Shown here: positions 8,067-11,158 of the stretch, piece by piece | Layout: the number at the start of each line of letters is the position of its first letter | Numbering within the stretch: position 1 is the stretch's first letter | DNA from: WLMZ01 sp031410915 | Lineage (GTDB): Bacteria > Actinomycetota > Acidimicrobiia > Acidimicrobiales > Ilumatobacteraceae | Length of the DNA stretch: 11,158 bases | Assembly: GCA_031410915.1 (NCBI GenBank) | Contig: JANNZY010000180.1 | Span: forward strand, 1-11,158 | Direction: 5' to 3' | Position numbers and translations under genes: made by a program | The notes under the pieces: generated by a model | Told to the model about the DNA's origin: nothing | Databases searched by the model: none | The model's input: the letters and a program-made list of their open reading frames with translations, nothing else

Positions 8067-8644
8067 GCTGACGCACCCACTTTCTGGATGAAGGACTCGA
8101 TCAGCTGCTGCTGGGTGGCGTCGTCGAGTGATTCGACGACGGCGCGTTCGGCAGCGAGCGAGGTCATCCGCACGATCTCGGCGCGGAGCTCGTCGTTGAC
8201 CCGAGACGCCGCCGACGCGATGTCGGCGGTGGCCCGCGTCTCCATCTCGGCGAGTTCGTCGTCGAGGCGAATCCGACCGTCGGCGATGACCACCGCGGCC
8301 TGCTCGTCGGCTTCGGCCAGCAGGCGCTCGCGCTCGGCGTTGATGTCGCCCTTCGCGGTGCGGATCTGCTGCGCCTCGGCCGCGGCTGTCGTCTTGGCTG
8401 CGGCCGCCCCGTCGAGCTCGCCCTGGATCTTGTCGGTCCTCTTGGCGAGACCCTTCTTCAGGGCCGGTCCGGCGAACTTGGCAAGCAGGAAGAAGATGAT
8501 GATCGACGACAGGCCGCCGTAGATGATCTCCGCCGTCTCGGGCAGGAACGGGCTGTGGGTGACGATGCCCTCGCTGTCGACCGTGACTTCCTTGCCCTCA
8601 CCCTCGGCCATCACGAAGTGACCGATCTCGATGTAGTTGCTCAT
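8063..8644 (-). CDS. F1Fo ATP synthase second b-type subunit (b'-like)
   Basis: A peripheral-stalk subunit of 193 residues: a non-cytoplasmic N-terminal segment of about 37 residues (SNYIEIGHFVMAEGEGKEV and so on), one membrane helix at about 38-57 (AEIIYGGLSSIIIFFLLAKF), a basic boundary (KKGLAKRTDK), then a long Ala/Glu/Arg-rich coiled coil. It has the b-subunit architecture and lies directly after another b gene, which it overlaps by ATGA (8641-8644), with GGAG 7 bases upstream of the ATG. Carrying b and b' side by side is known in cyanobacteria, plastids and many alphaproteobacteria; the two probably form a heterodimeric stalk. Its own N-terminal extension is unusual. I leave the symbol blank because the b/b' assignment between the two genes is arbitrary. 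Confidence 0.9.
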   Translation of the reverse strand: MSNYIEIGHFVMAEGEGKEVTVDSEGIVTHSPFLPETAEIIYGGLSSIIIFFLLAKFAGPALKKGLAKRTDKIQGELDGAAAAKTTAAAEAQQIRTAKGDINAERERLLAEADEQAAVVIADGRIRLDDELAEMETRATADIASAASRVNDELRAEIVRMTSLAAERAVVESLDDATQQQLIESFIQKVGASA

Positions 8645-9327
8645 CGTGACGCTCCTGCGTTGAGGTTGCCGACGACCCGGTCGATCACCGCGGCGTCGGG
8701 GTCGCGGCCGATGGCGTGGCGCACGGCGACGGTGGCGACGTCGGACACCGCAGATGCGACCTGGTCCTGCACGGCAGCACGAGCCGCGTCGGCTTCGGCC
8801 TGCGCCGCACTGCGCCGTTCGGCGATGCGGGCGTTGACCTCGGCGATGCGAGCGGTGCGCTCACCCTCGAGCTGCTGACGGGCGGCGTCGATCTTCGCTG
8901 CTACCTCGGCCTTCACGGTGGCGAGTTGGGCCTGGTACTCGGCGACTTCGGCCTGCGCCGCAGCACGTGTGGCGTCTGCCGACTCGTGGTCCTGACGGAT
9001 GCCGTTGTAGCGAGCGTCCATCCCCTTCTTCAGGCGCGGGAACGCCACGTAGCGCATGATGAGCGCGAACACGATGAACGCGCCGGCACCCCACACCACT
9101 TCCTTGACCTCGGGCACGATCGGGCCAGGGCCTTCGTTGGCCTCGCTCTCGAGGACATGCGCGGTCCCGTCCTTGGCGACGAGACCGTCGGTCGTGATGG
9201 TCACGTCGCCGTGCGACTCGGTCTCGACCGAGGTTTCTGCTGTGTCGACGGGTTCGGTCGGGGGCACGGTCTGGATCAACTGGACCGAATACGACCCGCC
9301 CGTCTGGGTGACGACTGCTGTCAGCAC
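8641..9327 (-). CDS. atpF: F1Fo ATP synthase b subunit with long N-terminal extension
   Basis: A peripheral-stalk subunit of 228 residues, much longer than the usual ~160. Residues 1-75 precede the membrane helix and are acidic, Thr/Ser/Val-rich and probably disordered (PPTEPVDTAETSVETESHGD). The membrane helix spans about 77-95 (VVWGAGAFIVFALIMRYVA). After PRLKKGMDAR comes a long heptad-like Ala/Glu/Gln/Arg coiled coil (120-195), then a short C-terminal part (VAVRHAIGRDPDAAVIDRVV) that resembles the delta-binding end of b subunits. GTG 9327 is chosen because AGAAGGAG lies 5 bases upstream, so the extension is part of the translated protein. It begins 33 bases after atpE ends and overlaps the next b-type gene by 4 bases. 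Confidence 0.92.
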   Translation of the reverse strand: MLTAVVTQTGGSYSVQLIQTVPPTEPVDTAETSVETESHGDVTITTDGLVAKDGTAHVLESEANEGPGPIVPEVKEVVWGAGAFIVFALIMRYVAFPRLKKGMDARYNGIRQDHESADATRAAAQAEVAEYQAQLATVKAEVAAKIDAARQQLEGERTARIAEVNARIAERRSAAQAEADAARAAVQDQVASAVSDVATVAVRHAIGRDPDAAVIDRVVGNLNAGASR

Positions 9328-9360
9328 GTCAGCTCCTTCTGGAGTCGGTGGACGGAGGCT

Positions 9361-9636
9361 CTACAGGCCGATGAGGATGAAGACCACGAAGCCGATGAGG
9401 GCCAGGGCTTCGGTGAAGGCGATGCCGAGGAACATGGTGGTACGGACCATGCCGGCTGCTTCGGGCTGGCGGGCCATGGCCTCGACCGACTTACCGACGA
9501 GGTAACCAATGCCGATGCCGGGGCCGATGGCGGCGAGGCCATAGGCGAAGCCGGCGCTGCTCGCGGCTGCGGCGGCCTTGACGTCGTCCGGCGTCTGCGG
9601 CGGCGTGGTCGCGATGATTCGGGCAATTGCTTCCAT
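9361..9636 (-). CDS. atpE: F1Fo ATP synthase c subunit (proton-translocating ring)
   Basis: Subunit c forms the rotating membrane ring. The 91-residue protein is a helical hairpin: helix 1 at about 27-50 with a glycine motif (IGPGIGIGYLVG), the polar RQP loop at 56-58 that contacts gamma/epsilon, and helix 2 at about 66-90 with the ion-binding Glu76 in GIAFTEALALIGF. In sodium-type rings a Gln sits in the PGIGQG motif and a Ser/Thr follows the Glu; here these are Ile43 and Ala77, so proton coupling is expected. About 25 residues precede helix 1 (MEAIARIIATTPPQTPDDVK), longer than in typical 70-80-residue c subunits. GGAG lies 10 bases before the ATG. It sits between atpB (48 bases) and atpF (33 bases). 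Confidence 0.97.
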   Translation of the reverse strand: MEAIARIIATTPPQTPDDVKAAAAASSAGFAYGLAAIGPGIGIGYLVGKSVEAMARQPEAAGMVRTTMFLGIAFTEALALIGFVVFILIGL

Positions 9637-9684
9637 TGGATGATTTCTCCTGTGTTGTGCTCTCTGTGGGAGATCGGTGAGGAA

Positions 9685-10464
9685 CTAGTGGGCGCCGGCT
9701 TCGTCGCCGTGGCCTTCGAGCGACGTACCGATGTACACCGCAGCGAGGATCGCGAAGATGTAGGCCTGCAAGAAGCCGACCAGCACCTCGAAGCCGGTGA
9801 GGAACACCAGCATGAAGAACGGCAAGATGCCGCCGATGTTGAGGAACGGCCGGTTCGTCTCGGCCTGGAACATCGCCTCGCTCAACAGCGCGAAGGTCAC
9901 GAGCAAGATGTGACCGGCGAGCATGTTGGCGAAGAGTCGCACGGTCAACGACAGCGGTCGGACGATGATCGTCGAGAAGAACTCGATCAGGCCGACGAGC
10001 GGCTTCAGGGCCACCGGGACGCCGGGGGGCCACAGTAGGTGGCCGAAGTAAGCACCCTTTTGGTGCTTGAGGCCGACGCCGATGAACACGACCCAGACGA
10101 GCAAGGAGAGAAACAGCGGGATCGCGATGCGGGCCGTCGCGGGCATCTGGAACAACGGGATGATGCCGGGCACGTTGCACAGGTAGATGAACACGAACAG
10201 GCTGAGCAGGAACGGCGTCCACTTCAGTCCCTTCTTGCCCATCGTCTGCATGACGATGCTCTCCTCGATGAACTCGACGATGATCTCGGCCACGTTGCGG
10301 ATGCCGCGCGGAGCAACCGTGTGGTCCTTGCTGCCGGCGAGCAGGAAGATGCCCGATCCGATGACGGTGGCGAGCACGGCGATGAGTGCGATCTTGTTGA
10401 AGCTGGGGAAGATGTCCTGCCAACGCAGGATCTCGTTGATCTTCGGGAAGTCGAGTCCGAGCAC
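9685..10464 (-). CDS. atpB: F1Fo ATP synthase a subunit (proton channel)
   Basis: Subunit a provides the two proton half-channels against the c-ring. The protein has 259 residues with several membrane helices. The essential arginine is Arg176 in RPLSLTVRLFANMLAGHILL (169-188), followed by the conserved FEVLVGFLQAYIFAILAAVY segment (225-244) with Gln233 and Tyr235. The N-terminal half has the NVAEIIVEFI and KWTPFLLSLFVFIYLCNVPG blocks. GTG 10464 is chosen because the frame upstream runs into the preceding gene and this leaves a 16-base gap; the ribosome site is weak (GGAA). The C terminus is short and acidic (GHGDEAGAH). Confidence 0.96.
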   Translation of the reverse strand: MLGLDFPKINEILRWQDIFPSFNKIALIAVLATVIGSGIFLLAGSKDHTVAPRGIRNVAEIIVEFIEESIVMQTMGKKGLKWTPFLLSLFVFIYLCNVPGIIPLFQMPATARIAIPLFLSLLVWVVFIGVGLKHQKGAYFGHLLWPPGVPVALKPLVGLIEFFSTIIVRPLSLTVRLFANMLAGHILLVTFALLSEAMFQAETNRPFLNIGGILPFFMLVFLTGFEVLVGFLQAYIFAILAAVYIGTSLEGHGDEAGAH

Positions 10465-10480
10465 TGTGGGTTCCGTTCGG

Positions 10481-10900
10481 CTAGTTCGTGCGGGTGGGCT
10501 TGAGGCCCGGGAAGGCCAGCGAGGCTGCAACGTACTTGAGCTCCCACGCGAGGAGCCCGAGGTGCGTGACGATCATGGTCACGCCGAGAGCCGGGCGAGA
10601 AACCCAGCTCATGTCCTTGACGGCGATGAAGGCCAGCAGCAGCAGGCCGAGACGGATCAGGTAGCCGAACAGGATCGCGCCCATCATCAATCCGAGCGAG
10701 ATGCGGGCGGTGAACGCAATCAGGCCTGCCGCGATCGCAAAGTTGACGAGCACGAGGGCGACGCCATACGCCGACGACCACACGCCGTCCATGCCCCACA
10801 CCACACCGCAGAGCGCGATCAGTACCGGAGCAACGACGAGGCCGCGCTTGATCATGTCGCGCGAGATCTCGACCTCGGGCGCGGGACCGTCGAGGGTCAT
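10481..10900 (-). CDS. atpI: AtpI-like small membrane protein of the ATP synthase operon
   Basis: 139 residues with about four membrane segments (roughly 20-38, 43-63, 67-94, 102-120). The sequence pattern (LVVAPVLIALCGVVWGMDGVWS, ARISLGLMMGAILFGYLIRLGLL, VTHLGLLAWELKYVAASLAFPGLKP) matches the actinobacterial ATP synthase I-like proteins found just before atpB. In other bacteria AtpI aids c-ring assembly or stability and possibly Mg2+ supply; it is not part of the final enzyme. The start ATG at 10900 shares its A with the stop of the upstream gene (TGATG). A GTG one codon earlier, 7 bases after the strong AAGGAGG, is an equally plausible start. The assignment rests on membrane pattern and position. 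Confidence 0.85.
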   Translation of the reverse strand: MTLDGPAPEVEISRDMIKRGLVVAPVLIALCGVVWGMDGVWSSAYGVALVLVNFAIAAGLIAFTARISLGLMMGAILFGYLIRLGLLLLAFIAVKDMSWVSRPALGVTMIVTHLGLLAWELKYVAASLAFPGLKPTRTN

Positions 10901-11158
10901 CACGTCCTGACCTCCTTGCGAGTCCGGGCGTTCGCCTCGCGTTCGGCCTCGAGCTCGCGCATGCGGGCGTCGTACCCGTACCACATGCTCGCGAACTGGC
11001 CGATCAGCGACAGCACGACGAGCACGATCATGAACACCGGCTTGGTGCCCAGCGCCCGATCCAACACATACCCGAGGCCGACGAAGGCGAGCACCACAAT
11101 GGGCGAACTCCATGCCTCGTCCGGCGCCGTCGGATGATGACCGACTGGTGCTGGTTCG
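10900..11158 (-). CDS. AtpZ-like small membrane protein, N terminus beyond the window
   Basis: 85 residues are visible; the frame is open to the window edge and no good start lies inside (the GTG at 11097 would remove a conserved Trp region and has no ribosome site). Two membrane helices (VVLAFVGLGYVLDRALG, then VFMIVLVVLSLIGQFASMWY) flank the LDRALGTKPVF loop, which is typical of AtpZ/AtpI-family proteins encoded first in ATP synthase operons. A charged cytoplasmic tail follows (RMRELEAEREANARTRKE). In Bacillus, AtpZ together with AtpI has been linked to Ca2+/Mg2+ transport for the synthase; here this is inference from family and position. The stop overlaps the next start by one base. Confidence 0.78.
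   Translation of the reverse strand, partial: EPAPVGHHPTAPDEAWSSPIVVLAFVGLGYVLDRALGTKPVFMIVLVVLSLIGQFASMWYGYDARMRELEAEREANARTRKEVRT

Noticed and set aside
8716..10038. Plus-strand open frame of 440 codons opposite atpF, atpE and atpB
   Set aside because: It spans three well-supported antisense genes and reads as Glu/His/Asp/Gly-rich mirror sequence.
9685..10530. A longer 281-residue form of AtpB starting at 10530
   Set aside because: It would overlap the end of the AtpI-like gene, and the extra 22 residues are Arg/Pro/Ser-rich mirror sequence with no family match; GTG 10464 is preferred.
10481..11113. A longer 210-residue form of the AtpI-like protein
   Set aside because: The first 71 residues are the out-of-frame reading of the AtpZ-like gene; the strong ribosome site AAGGAGG just before 10903/10900 and the TGATG overlap place the start there.

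Overview
The window looks like a high-GC actinobacterial chromosome segment, most likely from the class Acidimicrobiia (Ilumatobacter-like). This rests on three things: the organisation and sequence of the F-type ATP synthase genes, the dense ATGA-type gene overlaps, and the start of a secreted protein carrying a 'YTPV.PgRLLesRsGaG..TVDGq' motif that I recall from large surface/secreted proteins of marine Acidimicrobiia. The taxonomic call is an inference from remembered family resemblance; no search was run. Every gene recognised is on the minus strand, so transcription runs from high to low coordinates.

Right and centre (11158 down to 3020): a complete F1Fo ATP synthase operon in the order atpZ-like (cut by the window edge), atpI-like, atpB (a), atpE (c), atpF (b), a second b-type subunit (b'), atpH (delta), atpA (alpha), atpG (gamma), atpD (beta), atpC (epsilon). 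Genes are spaced by 0-48 bases or overlap by 1-4 bases, which implies one transcript and translational coupling. The membrane sector (a, c, b, b') forms the proton channel, ring and peripheral stalk; delta joins the stalk to the alpha3-beta3 head; gamma and epsilon form the rotor shaft. The catalytic and proton-path residues I looked for are present. The less usual points are two b-type subunits that both have an N-terminal extension ahead of the membrane helix, a c subunit with an N-terminal extension, and an alpha subunit with an Ala/Asp-rich C-terminal tail.

2961-2185: a short-chain dehydrogenase/reductase with an intact catalytic tetrad, 58 bases behind atpC on the same strand. It is probably a bystander that can be reached by read-through.

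2096-722: a decayed IS256-family insertion sequence with 34-base terminal inverted repeats. Its transposase reading frame is broken at four places and no target duplication is visible, so it is a dead relic.

721-346: about 375 bases with no convincing gene. It contains a striking 27-base imperfect palindrome (366-392) just upstream of the next gene.

345-1: the 5' end of a gene for a secreted protein (signal peptide plus the first repeat-like motif), cut by the window edge. Its codon use (G/T-ending, TCG/TTG/GGT/CGT-rich) is clearly different from that of the ATP synthase genes.

I found no tRNA, rRNA, CRISPR array, phage or defence system. The window is mainly a housekeeping energy operon next to a junction with accessory DNA; the best leads are the extended stalk subunits and the palindrome-headed secreted-protein gene.
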